Source of the DNA: Topomyia yanbarensis | Taxonomy: Eukaryota; Arthropoda; Insecta; Diptera; Culicidae | Assembly (NCBI RefSeq): GCF_030247195.1 | Contig: NC_080670.1 | Location: 30,171,997 to 30,235,996 of the forward strand | Reading direction: 5' to 3' | DNA: 64,000 bases | In this document: positions 35,286 through 46,306 of the stretch, one piece after another | Layout: the number at the start of each line of letters is the position of its first letter | How positions within the stretch are numbered: position 1 is the first letter of the stretch | Notes under the pieces: generated by a model | The model's input: only the letters and a program-made list of their open reading frames with translations | Databases searched by the model: none | What the model was told of the DNA's origin: nothing | Translations under genes and position numbers: made by a program

Positions 35286-35642
35286 GTGAAAAAGTTCCCA
35301 TGGTCTTGGAAGAAGGGCCGGAGGCGTTCACCGAAACTCTCGACGCAATAATGAGAGTATCGGTACAGCACTGGAGATGTGATGGCTCCCAGGCAATCCG
35401 AAGACCTGGAGGTATGTTCCTCATACAGTCTCCAATGGCAATTGGATGTAGGATTTTGGTCCCGGGACCGCTTGCCAATGGAGACTTCGTGCAGTTAGGC
35501 CAGCGGAGAGCCGCTGCGATCTGGCTACACCAGGGTTCAGCTGGAAAGTCTGTACGAACAGCTGGACCTGAACAGCATAATAGATTTAAACTATCAATTT
35601 ATAACCATGGCCTTCGCGGCCGTAAAAACCAGAACAAAATAA
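35286..35642 (+). pseudogene. Decayed MADF gene copy 3, split by the LINE
   Basis: Downstream of the LINE the frame ending at 35642 reads DRLPMETSCS, a TAG stop, then ASGEPLRSGYTRVQLESLYE and QLDLNSIIDLNYQFITMAF to AVKTRTK. This clearly aligns with the C-terminal exon of the MADF gene (NRLPMQAVGSS, SGEPLRHG, HLEKLFEQLDLD). Just right of the duplication, 35290-35315 resembles the MADF start region of copy 2, with GTTCCCATGGTCTTGG in place of GTACCCATGCCTATGG. The middle contains the GATACTCTC-type motif. It is more diverged than copy 2. Confidence 0.6.
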
Positions 35643-35815
35643 AAACAATCTTTGTTCTGCGTTTTGTGTTTTTTTGCCCGAGATAATTAAGATACTCTCG
35701 ATGCAAGAATGAGAGTATCGGTACTGCACTGGAGATGAAAGATAGGGGGGATGACTCCGAGGGAGCGAACATTTTTGTTTAAAAAAAATATACACTAAAA
35801 AATATACACTTTTTT
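35643..35815. repeat. Motif copy and AT spacer before the CR1-like element
   Basis: The GATACTCTC..GAGAGTATC motif recurs at 35691-35723, followed by GGTACTGCACTGGAGATG, also seen after the copy at 35332-35366 (there GGTACAGCACTGGAGATG). Confidence 0.4.
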
Positions 35816-36967
35816 CAGAACATAAATACGTTGCTTTTGACAAGATAAATCACGCTATTGCAGTGGCAAAATTGGATAGACTTGGCTTTGGTACTAATAT
35901 TCTCCGTTGGATGCAATCGTATCTCAGTGATCGTCGTCTAGCTGTCAAGATAGGTGATTGTGTATCCGAAGAGTTCTTTGCTTCATCTGGTATTCCGCAA
36001 GGCAGCCATCTCGGTCCATTGATTTTTCTTCTGTATTTCAACGACGTTAACTTTTGTTTAGAAGGACCACGGTTGTCTTTCGCCGACGACCTCAAGTTAT
36101 ACCATAGAATCCGGAATACTGATGATGCAGCTTTCCTTCAACGCCAACTGGAAACCTTTGCGGAATGGTGCGAGATCAACCGAATGACCCTAAACCCCAA
36201 GAAATGTACGGTCATAACGTTCTCGTTCTCGAGGAAAAAAACGCCAATTCGATTCGATTACTGTCTAGCTGAATCCACAATTGACAGAGCGAATTGCGTC
36301 AAAGATCTCGGAGTTTTTCTCGATGAACAACTGACGTTTAAACAGCCAGCTACATTGTCGCAAAGGCATCACGCTGTTTGGGGTTCATAATGAGAATATC
36401 TAAGCACTTTTCAGATATTTACTGCTTGAAATCTCTCTACTGCTCACTCGTTCGATCAACTCTGGAATATTGTTCAGTTGTGTGGAACCCTCATTATCTC
36501 AACGGTGTCCATCGAATTGAGACAGTACAGCGCAGAATTGTTCGGTTTGCCCTTCGTCGATTGCCTTGGAGCAACCCTCACCAGCTGCCAAGTTATGAAA
36601 GCCGGGGTTTGCTTATTGGACTCGATACATTGCAAGTGCGACGGGATCTATTCCGTGCTATGACGATTTCGGATATTTTGCAAGATCGAATTGACTGCCC
36701 CGAGCTTCTCAGTGCGATAAACATGAACGTTCGCCCTCGCGCCCTTCGCAATAATTTATTCCTCCGATTACCTCTTCGCCGGACTAACTATGGAGTAAAC
36801 GGTACCATCATTGGTTTGCAGCGGACCTTCAACAGAGTTTCATCCGAGTTTGATCTTCACATTCCACGTAGCAGATTACAATTTGACTTTTTAAATAGAT
36901 TAAGAAATTATCATTAGGACCACACTGTGTCTGTTGATATTATAAATAAAATAAAATAAAATAAAGT
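35816..36967 (+). mobile_element. CR1/jockey-type LINE reverse transcriptase, 5'-truncated
   Basis: The element starts inside the reverse transcriptase. Motif A is present (FDKINH, catalytic Asp at 35839-35841), followed by LGFGTNILRWMQSYLSDR, then SGIPQGSHLGPLIF, then FADD with the two catalytic Asp codons at 36085-36090, then NPKKC. A single frameshift near 36345-36375 moves the rest into another frame (36378-36917), which carries the thumb/C-terminal region (RSTLEYCSVVWNP, RRIVRFALRR). The stop is at 36915-36917 and the tail ends in (TAAAA)n at about 36943-36966. The QGSHLGPL and FADDLKL wording fits the CR1 clade better than I. Endonuclease and ORF1 are missing; inactive. Confidence 0.8.
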
Positions 36968-38580
36968 TTAAAAAATTCAAATCAAAAATAATTTTGAATG
37001 TGATGGGAGACTTATCGGTAAAACAGTTTTTCTAACGATAACTTGATACATGTTTTTCAATTTCATACTTATTGACATACAAAACTGTAATTTTATTACA
37101 GAATATGAATCAGAATAAGTATCATTTCCAATCAAAATGCATTTAACAAAACTCTTCCAAAATGCGAATATATCTGGAATTTTGCACCAACAAAAACAAT
37201 TAATTCATGTAGTTATGCCCCTTTTAAAAGTTATTCGCGTTACCCTATCGAAAAATATCAACAATCTTTTGTTTTTCGTTTCAAAGACGCAAAAGAAACA
37301 TGAAAATGTGCATTTGGATCATGGAGAAGCTATCAATAAAAACGATTTCCTAGCAACAACTTTTGACATATTTTTTATAAATCATAGTGTGACCCGGGGC
37401 TATTAAGCTATTCATTTTTTTGCCATCCCGAAAACAAAAATCAGATCGTGATAAAAACAACCGATAAAAGTGACAAAGTAACAGGGATTTTGCAAAGCTT
37501 GAGGCTCCTATTTTATGGAATGATTTACAGCTATTTTCAAGACTTTTGCGCAAAATGAGCATGCGGGCCGCCAACTCCATCAACCACCATCCAGCGGCTT
37601 GCGTCTGCGCACATGGCTGCCACGCTACAGCAAAGAAAATACATGATGCCCTAATCGACAGCTGTGACTACCCAGATTAATTCTATTTAACACAATTTAT
37701 TTATTTGTGCTTGTTTTGTACAACACCTTAACTGTGGAAAAAGTTTGCTCTTTAAATTTGAACTCACGAAATGTATTCAGAATTGAATTATTTTAATCAC
37801 GTGGATATGTTTTCATGCGCCGCTAAACAATTTTTAATAGTTTTGCCCTAAAATACAAGTAAATCAATACTCTTTAGGTAATGGTCTCATTTATAGTTAC
37901 AGAAAATTGGTAAGTGAGAAATAAAAATATAAAATGTTTAATATCTCCATAGTTTGTGTGAATATTTTGACAATCTATAGCTTGTTAGAAGGGTTTTTTT
38001 CATAGGAAAATGGGAAAATTATGAAAAGTAAATTTGAAAATCATAAAAAAAAACATTACTAAACTTTTTTTAATTTGGCCAACGATTGCGTGACGTGGCA
38101 TCACTGTGCGGCGACGTAAAGAAATGCTTCACTCGCCACGACAAGAGGAAGTTGTGAACGAAGCAAAACAAAATACTGTGAATGAAAATAAATCTACGCG
38201 AAGAATGTTTGTTTGTAGTTTTTATTGCTTTTGTGCGTTCGGCGATTTGACGACTGTTGCTGGAGAGTAGGTGCATGGGCGTTGTCGATCGAGGCGCGGT
38301 GAATTATGATGGACAATATTTTTACGACTGTGTGTACAAAGTAATAAAATATGCTAACCCTCGTTTCGACAGGGACGGGAAAACCGGAAAAAGCTGAAGG
38401 GAAATTGGTTTCCCCACTAAATATCGATAAAGTAGATTTACGGCAAAAACAGTGATGAATGAAATTAAATTTCCATCACATACTGGCCACGAATAAAAAC
38501 GAACATACAAAAGCCAATTCGCAACAAATTCAAACCAAACTGTTCTTTCAATACTATTTCCTCACGACAGAAGCGGCTCA
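36968..38580. other. Unassigned AT-rich sequence
   Basis: No domain-bearing frame, RNA gene or clear repeat was recognised. Short frames at 37137, 37350 and 38070 are unremarkable. Confidence 0.3.
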
Positions 38581-38965
38581 ATTAAAAACCGCTTAGTTTT
38601 CGATCGTTATCTTATCAATCGAATGCCGCCCGCACGATTGCTTCACCGGTCGAGCACGTGTTGCTTCTGTGTGTTCTTTCTAACCGCGACTGTGCCGACT
38701 ACTGCGAGCGGATCGGAAAACCGCTCATTGTTTACATTTCACGAATCGCGCTGAACCAGCAGGCCGCGATATTCCCTCCGAGTGTTTGGTGATTTGCGAG
38801 AGCGATAGTAATTTTCTCGCAGAGCAAAGCAACTCTCTCTTTCTCTTTGTGTCAGTCTCCACCTGCGGAAGACCTCTTTCGGAAACTTCACCAACTATAT
38901 AGCGTCGGCAGATACGAAACGAGAGATCGTTACACGTTAGCAGGGTTTCGAACCCGCACCCTCTC
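38581..38965. promoter_or_regulatory. GC-richer block beside the C1 exon, promoter-like
   Basis: The CpG-richer sequence contains TCAGTC at about 38851 on the + strand and GGAAAC about 28 bases later, weak matches to insect Inr and DPE. At 38940-38957 the minus strand has GGTTCGAAACC, an exact tRNA B-box match, but no A box was found. It may simply be intronic sequence of the minus-strand gene. Confidence 0.2.
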
Positions 38966-39005
38966 GTCGCGGCCCTAAAAAGAGTAAAAAAAAACAACAA
39001 CTCAC

Positions 39006-40013
39006 CTGTTCGAGCCGCACACACCGCTGGTGGCACGTGAATTCGCATATAGCACACCGCAGCGCCACATCCAAGCTGAGTACCAGATGACACTGCTGAC
39101 AGACCCGGTTGCAGCACCCGGTGGCCAGTATGTGGAAGGCGTGAGTGAATCTTAACTTTGCCAGTTGTGGTACCGCTTCCAGCAGCCGCTGATTTTTCGC
39201 CAGTACCAGTTGTTTCAGCTCCGGACTGGACGGTCCTCGCTGCTTTTCAGCCTGCGAACCGACATTCTTTGGTGTAAGTGTGATAATTCGAGCGTCGTGA
39301 AAATTCTGAACTTTTTTTGGGTCACTATTGAGATTCGCCAGTATCTTGGACTGCTCGTCGTCGATGTAAGGAATACTTTCGGTGCTGCTCCTCACCACAT
39401 CCGGCTGGACCGGTGGAACCTTCAGATGATAGTTACTGTTCACATCACCTCCCTCCACGATCTGCAGGACAACGTCCAGCCGGGGGACCGCCACCTGCGG
39501 TGGCAATACATCGTAGTTTCCGTTCCCATTGCAATCCACCTGATTCTGATCGTCCTCGTCGTCCAACCGGATTAACTCCGCTGGCTTGGGCTGGTCCGCC
39601 GCAGCCTCCACCGCCACCGGTGGTTCGTCAAACGCAAACTTAACATTATTCAAATGCCTCGTCAGCTTGTCATTCTCGGTGTTTCGCGTGTAGGTAGTAC
39701 TCTTCAGGTTCGACGATTTTAGTTTGGACTTTTGAATCAGCTGTTGCTGGAGCCGGTCCCGCTGGGAGCCACCACTGCCGCTGGTTCCGCTGCTGCTGCC
39801 CGCACCATTGAGGAATTCTTCGCTGCTTTCGTCACCGGCGGTGGCGGCGACTGCCGAAGACGACGATGACTTGGCACCAGTCGGTGGTTCGAGTTCGTTC
39901 AGATTCGGATCGAGCAGGCGTTGTTCGAGTTTTTCTGAAGCTGCTGAAGCGGTACCTGGGCGCAGGGGACGTCTTACGGTTGGCAGGAGCTGATGCTTGC
40001 CGGCCGGAACGGA
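39006..40013 (-). CDS. Internal exon of a C1 zinc-finger protein
   Basis: On the minus strand a pyrimidine-rich acceptor (CTTCTCTCCCCCAG, ending at 40014) opens the exon, and a consensus GTGAGT donor (39005-39000) closes it. The 1008 nt exon is phase 0/0 and stop-free for 336 codons. The first 100 or so residues are Pro/Ser/Glu-rich with low-complexity SSS and GSGGS stretches. A Gln-rich basic segment follows, then acidic linkers (DDEDDQN). The last ~45 residues form a C1-like (phorbol-ester/DAG type) zinc finger: H-x13-C-x2-C-x11-C-x2-C-x4-H-x2-C, cut by the intron just after VRLEQ. The final Cys must come from the next exon. Missing aromatic residues suggest an atypical C1 that may not bind diacylglycerol. 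The frame extends past both splice sites (38937-40124), but the strong signals argue against using that. Other exons were not found. I do not recognise the family. Confidence 0.6.
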
Positions 40014-40124
40014 CTGGGGGAGAGAAGGGGCGAGAAATTGGGGTGTTAATTTTTGTGAAATGTTAGAAAGCAATGGATTGGAAGTAGTCAAGTCGCGTTT
40101 GGTGCTTTGCATTTTGTCGGGCAA

Positions 40125-40960
40125 TTAGAATTAAATGGTGTCAAATTTGTACAATTGAGGGCCGAATTTAATTTTACTACTTATTTTATATTTATATTAT
40201 ATTCAAGACTAACATGTATATGATCAATTAGTGATTGTTATTGACTGAGATTTCATCCAAAAAACTCATTGAAAAATATACTTATCCAAAAAACACCATG
40301 GATAAGCAGTCACGAAAAATTATACTATATTTGCTAAAATAAGCCTTATTTACCGTAATTGTGTAAAAGAACCGGCTCATGTATAAAAGAAGATAAAATC
40401 CCATGCAAAATACATTAACTTAATAGGTAGTGTCTATCAATGCAAAATAGTTCATTAGTAAATTTTCCTTCTTTTAAACATGAGCTGATGCTCAACATAA
40501 AAGAAAGCAACATCATTGTTTACTATATCGCTCAGATTGAAATGTATAGCTGAAAGGAAAATTGCACCAAGAATTCTTGGAATAGGTTCATTCTTTCTAT
40601 TATATTTCTTTCCGAAGATTTCTAGGAATACTATTCCAGGGCAGGCTTCGGGAAGCTAGTACACAATAATTTTATTCAATTTATTCAAATAACCCTCACA
40701 TTTAGAACTACTATAAATTATGCCAAATATCCCTTATACCAAATGACCTTATATTTTGAGCAAAACTAAACAAAAAGTGCATTTTTTGAAGATAAAATTA
40801 AATGTGTAAAAAGTTTGTTATGCCTTCAGCATGATCATTTCTCGGACCAGTGCAAAATGACAGTTTGGCTAAATCTATGTTATAATATTTAAAATCTTTG
40901 TTTTATTTCAGGATCATATTTTGGGCTCTGCATTCTTGAGATCTTCATTTCGGTGGGCTG
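40125..40960. other. Probable intronic AT-rich sequence
   Basis: This lies upstream of the C1 exon on its strand. No exon was recognised. Confidence 0.3.
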
Positions 40961-41128
40961 TAAAGGGTGTTTTTATCATTTTTTTTTCAAAAGTTCAACA
41001 CAAAAGTTTATTACAATTGTTTTTTTGTTCATTAGTAATAATTAGTTGTAATTAGAAAAGAATTACGATTGTACGTTAAATCACTTGTCAGGCATCACGG
41101 TTGAAAAAAGCGGCAAAAACACCCTTTA
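40961..41128. mobile_element. MITE with TA flanks and AAGGGTGTTTTT ends
   Basis: TA then AAGGGTGTTTTT at the left is mirrored by AAAAACACCCTT then TA at the right, 168 bp in all. The structure fits a Tc1/mariner-type non-autonomous element. Confidence 0.6.
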
Positions 41129-42795
41129 TTCACAGGTCTGCACTTTTGAAGTCTGTATTTTTGATTTCATTATTTCTATGGCCCGCAGTTTTAAACATGA
41201 AGGATTTTTTTTAATTGTATAGTTTAGGGCTATGTTTTTGAAAACCCTAGGGACGAATTTTTAAAGTTTATTTATAGTTCGAGAGTGTATACTTTTGGCT
41301 TTTTTAAGAAACGTGATTTTTGAGGTTAAAATGACTAGGGTTTGTGCTTTCTGGAGGGCCATGGCCTGCCGTAATTTTCGTGTGTCTCCATCCTGAGACC
41401 TCTATGTGGCGGTGCAAGATATTTAACCCTTGCATGCTGACATTTATTTACCATTTTCCGTGTTATTGCAAAGGGGTGGCTGGATGGACAGTGTGGACAG
41501 TTTTGATTATTTCAAAACTATTGCATGTATTGGCAACAATATTATAATCATTGTTAAGTATATGAGAAAAAATCATTATAGGAGCAGAAATATGTGTATA
41601 TTCGTTGAATGAATAATAATTTAATTTATCATTCTTTATTTCATGAGCTGTTCTTCAAGGTAAATGTTTTCTTCTTAAGCTAATACAACAAGCGTCTACC
41701 ACCAAAACATTGCAACAAGTATGCCTAGTACACCCCAAATATTTGTTGTATTAATTGCAATGACAATCACTGGCTATTAATGTTTGAATCTCTTACAATT
41801 ACTGGAACCAGAGCTCCTTACAATGTATCAATTATACAAAATAAAGTCATCTCTTGCTACACACACGTTTCTCTTCAATACAACTGTCGAAGAATTCCAC
41901 TGAATCGCAAATGTGTTGACTATACGGGTTTCATCACTCTACTCTCATGTACAGGAACAGAGCACTGCTAATGCAGTGCAACGATACGCAAGAGCACGAG
42001 TTCGAATCTGAGTGAGTTCGGTACTTTTCATTCATTCATTGTGCTGCGTGTAGAGAACCCTTTTCTTCGCGATAATACATTAGCTGTGATATCCACAACT
42101 CGGGAGTCAACCCTGTGGCCATCTCTTGCGTCATTGTTCACGTTCATATCTTGATCGGTACAGCTTTCGGGATGTTCCTAGTTCTTATTTGTTTCTTGCT
42201 CTTACGGGTCGCTGTCGTAAATGCGTGTTTATCGGCGTTTATTGTGCTGGTTGTTGGTTTGGAGAAACTAGGCCAGTCGATAATATTTCGTTGTCGATAC
42301 AGGGAGTTAGTTTCGATATACAAAGCGCACCAGTTATATATTGGCCAATTGATTGTGTTTTATCAACATCCGTTGAAAACTGTTTTTTGGTGATGGTTGT
42401 AGTAGGTTGATTTTTCATGGCAATTACGAAGCACTGTTTTCCGTAATGTGCCGTCTGGTTACAAAACTGGCTCCTGACTGACCAGGGTAGGTGCACAGCG
42501 CTATTTGTCAACCACATTTTAACAACACGAACGCTGTTGGGAATAAACTGAATTTTTTTCCTCGAGTAACGGTTTCCACTTCTCCGTATTTTGTAACAGA
42601 TTCCACTTCTCCGTATTTTGACATCAATCTTTTAAAATGTTCTGGTCTAATGAGCGGCGCCAGGTCGTGTAGACGCACCTCAATTTTATCGTCATCCATA
42701 TTCTCAGGATCTTTTTTCTAACATTGTCATACTTTCTGCCTGGGCTAAACTTTTAAACGTTATCTACACACTTAGTTGAGCTCGGCAATTTCCCG
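41129..42795. other. Probable intronic sequence; weak SINE-like B box
   Basis: At about 41988-42003, GAGCACGAGTTCGAATCT resembles a tRNA B box, without a clear A box. A 20 bp direct repeat, TTCCACTTCTCCGTATTTTG, occurs at 42569 and 42601. Frames at 42115 and 42126 are without domains. Confidence 0.25.
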
Positions 42796-42951
42796 CACAG
42801 CCGAGCAATCAGTAAATATTTATACTGATATTTTGGAAATGTGTAATTGGTTTGCTGAGTTTCAGCTAAATATTCCCCGAGTCTCAGCAAACAATTGTAA
42901 CTTTTGCTGAGATTTCGGCGAAAAGTGGACTTACTGACTGCTCGGCTGTTC
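42796..42951. mobile_element. MITE with ACAGCCGAGCA ends
   Basis: ACAGCCGAGCAATCAGTAAA at the left is inverted at the right (ACTGACTGCTCGGCTGT). The 156 bp element has internal TGCTGAG/CTCAGCA words and no coding. Confidence 0.6.
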
Positions 42952-43099
42952 AAATATCGGCAAAAGGATTTTTTTTAACTATGCTATATTTCACCCTAAG
43001 GAGGAAAATTTAGTAAAAACCAAAATTTCTTACTAGGGTTAAAATTTGTTGGTAAAAACCAGTCTTTGTATACAGGAGGGCACAAATCCTTATTTCATA

Positions 43100-43359
43100 C
43101 TCTGTTGCGTTTCGGCTTCGCCTCATCAGAAACCGACACTAACTTATTGTCGGAATAGATTAGCGCCGGCTTGGTTTCACTGTGTCTCATCGGCATAAAC
43201 AGAACTTCTACTCGAACGGGACTTCACGTTTGATCAGTCGTTCGATTGAAACACAAAGTGTGTTTTAGTTTTACGGGATTTGCGTCAAGCCGGCGCTAAT
43301 CCATTCCGACAATAAGTTAGTGTCGGTTTCTGATGAGGCGAAGCCGAAACACAACAGAG
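43100..43359. mobile_element. MITE with ~72 bp TIRs
   Basis: The left end CTCTGTTGCGTTTCGGCTTC continues through CGACACTAACTTATTGTCGG to GCGCCGGCTT and is mirrored at the right with one or two differences. The spacer is about 115 bp. Confidence 0.75.
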
Positions 43360-45500
43360 GATTTTTTTAAGTCAATCCAAATTATATTTTCCCATTTTAC
43401 AGGAGCTTTTGATTTTTGTGGCTAATTCTTTTATTCGATATAATACTGTTTGTGCAGATCGATTTTGTTTGATATCAATATATTAATTTCTGTTTGTTGC
43501 GAAAAAACTTTTAAATTTCAATATCCATCCGGAAAATCTTCGCGGACCCCCATAAACCTTTCTTCGGCCCCATAGGGGTTCGCGAATTCCAGCTTGAGAA
43601 TCACTGGAATAAAACATTGGAATCTTAAAATTGGAGCGACGGAAGCAGCTATTCTTATGAAAAAAAAGGTTATTTGGGCTTCTTGACCCTATCATTTTCA
43701 AGAAAAAATAATTCTTGAACCTTATATGTACTAGAAAAGTGTTGGGCATGAAGGGAATAATAACGACAAAAGTTATTGGCCAACGAAGTACGCCGAGTGA
43801 GTTTAACTTAGCGCACCAAGCAAAAAGTGCACCTCCAGTGCACAAAGCAAAATGTTTCATATTTTGGATTTAAGTGATACGTTTTTTTATCACTAAGGCA
43901 TCTGACAACAAGCTTCTGTAGTTATTTCTAAAGCACGGGCGGACTCAACAGGATTGGTGTCTACAGAAAGGGGGGGGGGGGGGGGTTAGTTGGTAATTTT
44001 GCGGGGCGCGGAGACTTAGTTATGTTAGAGCAGTTTTACTTTTGATTTGTTGTCCAAAAGTTGCGAGATAATCTATAATTTCGTATTCTCGGTAGTCAAT
44101 CCAAATGACCAAGAGAAAGTACATTTCAGTTTTGCATTATTATTTTTCATCGATCGAATTCCTTACAGCATGTTCAGTAGTGTAGTATTTTATATGGGAG
44201 TTTTAAAGTGGAATTGGAACGGAAACAATCACATTCCCTGCAGAGCTATTTGATTGATTAGTTCGAACAGTTTTGCTTCGAACTGTGTTATTGGTATACG
44301 CTGCCGTTCTCTTTGCTGCTTCATTTGAAATACGTTTGAAACTGGTTTGAGTATACAAAGAGTATTCAGCACATACACTCATATTCGAAAGATTGCGGAA
44401 AATTATTTCCAGTCAGGTAACGACCTAAGGAAACGTTCAGGAGTGGAAATTTTTTTTGGTTCATTTCGGTCACGTACGAAAAAAGTTACGTAATTTTAAA
44501 AGTATCGACATAATTATCGATTCACCATTTACGAAGCATTATATTAGATTTAAATTACCAATCTAAGTGCCGTCATGACATTCCTGTGATGTACCAGACA
44601 TTACCTACACACCTTTTTGCGCAGGCGAGGGAATCAATGATGCTATTATGATCTGTTGCTCATATATGGCATTTTTCACATTATTCGTGCCAGTTACTAA
44701 GATAATCGGTATCTTACAGCCATATTTCGAGTGAAGACAGGTACAACATTTTTGCTTTATTCTTCTTTAATGTGCTTTTCATTTTATTATTTCTTCCGTA
44801 ATTTTTGTTTCTTCCTTCGTATTCCTTACGTTTTCACTTTGCGCCGGAGTTCCCATTTAAAAACATACACATTGAAATCGATCGGACCATATCTAATCTT
44901 CTTTCAGATCAAAGATAAACCGCTTAAAATTCTAAATATTTCAAAAAAGGAATATTCAGCCCTGTTGAGCTCAGAATTGTGAAATTCTGTCTTAAACAAG
45001 GAAATTCTGTAACTGACGGTAAGCCTCTTACGATGGGCTACCGCGTCTACATACCCGTTCACAGAGTTGAGATCGACGGTGTGTTCATCCATTCGATTTC
45101 ACTGTTTAATGGACCCCACCTTGAGCAAATATTTTAAATGTCAATCGCGCAGGAGGGAACAAAACTGAATGTCCCTTCAAACTTGTATCGAGCGACCTTT
45201 GATGGAGCTCTTATACTTAATTACGTCTCGTTCGACAAGATTCGTTGTTGCACTAAACACAGGTGGCCCATTGTAGCAATAAGCTCCCGATGTGCCAAAA
45301 TGATTAGAATGACCGCTCCTTGTGGGAAGAGTCCACATGGTATGTTACCATTCCCCGGGCATAAACAGCGCCTGGAGAATATGAAGTGTTTTCTTAAAAG
45401 ATACTGTAAGTCGAAACGCACCCAAGTAATATGTAAGCACTATTTTGCAGAAATACTACAGAGAGCTAAGCCACTTTCCGTTTTCCAGGGACTGTAATTT
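43360..45500. other. Unassigned sequence with a 16 bp G run
   Basis: A homopolymer G run occupies 43970-43985. The frame 45138-45497 has a segment (CGKSPHGMLPFPGHKQRL to VICKHYF) reminiscent of a degenerate THAP finger, but the closing C-x2-H spacing is wrong, so it is not annotated as a gene. Confidence 0.3.
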
Positions 45501-45529
45501 AGAAGTTCCTAAGATTGGGGTATGTATTT

Positions 45530-45960
45530 TCAGGAACTAAAGTCTGAATTCTGAAAAGCTGAGGTTGAAGTTGAAGTGAATTTCTAGAGTCTGTATTTAT
45601 GGGGTCTGTATTTTTGATGTCGCTTTTTTGAAGACTATATTTGAGGGCCACGAATTTGAGGTCCATACAGTTGAGGTCTATTATTTGAGGAATGCATTTT
45701 TGGGGTCTGTATTTTTAAGTCTGTTTTGAGACTGCTGCCGGGTTGTATTTCTAAAGCTCCACAGCATTTTTGATATCTTTTTTTGTGATCTGAATTTTTT
45801 AATCCTGTATTTTTGAAAGCAAAACTTTTGCAATCTCTATTTTTAAGTGTTTTTTTTTATTTTCGAGATTTGTATTTTAGGAGTTTGTATTTTTAAAGAC
45901 TGGATTTGTCTGTAATTTTTACATCAATATTTTTTTCCGGACGATTGTTATGATGATCGA
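45530..45960 (+). repeat. Degenerate GTCTGTATTTTTGAG tandem repeat
   Basis: Words such as GGGTCTGTATTTTTGA(T/G)GTC recur about a dozen times with heavy divergence and spacing near 15-20 bp. Similar words flank the MITE at 40.9-41.2 kb (GGTCTGCACTTTTGAAGTC). It resembles a decayed minisatellite. Confidence 0.5.
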
Positions 45961-46027
45961 AGGGCTGCATTTATGAATCCTAGCTTTTAGATCTATTGTT
46001 GTCTACTTTGTAACTATGGGATTTGCA

Positions 46028-46292
46028 TTATTTTTTTTTTTAATTTTATTTTCAGTTGGCTTCTGACCGCACTGAGTACCCATCATCGACGCCAGAGAGG
46101 TGACTCCACCATCTGGACCCTACATGACAATCCATCAACACATGAACTGGGACCATCGGCTTCACTTCCCTTCCGGAGAAAAACGTGAGCATAGAGTTAT
46201 CACCCCAGAAAATCTCAACGACCTCAGCTGGAATTGAACTCAGACACACTGGGGTGAGTAGCGGTCACGCTTACCACTCAACCACCGACACC
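46028..46292 (-). mobile_element. tRNA-derived SINE, minus orientation
   Basis: On the minus strand the head begins at 46292 with GGTGTCGGTGG, an A box TTGAGTGGTAAGCGTG, and a B box GAGTTCAATTCC about 45 bases later. A body of about 190 bp follows, then an A-rich tail (AAAATAAAATTAAAAAAA) ending near 46028. The head touches the start of the 11 bp array. The minus-strand frame 46052-46249 is incidental. Confidence 0.65.
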
Positions 46293-46306
46293 TCTATATT
46301 TGTAAT

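Noticed and set aside
38937..38957. tRNA gene or SINE on the minus strand
   Set aside because: Only a B-box match is present; no A box, cloverleaf or tail could be drawn.
41955..42060. tRNA-like SINE
   Set aside because: One degenerate B box only; no A box, tail or target duplication.
45138..45497. THAP-like zinc finger
   Set aside because: The FPGHKQRL and ICKHYF segments are suggestive, but the final C-x2-H spacing is C-x-H and the N-terminal Cys pair is unclear.
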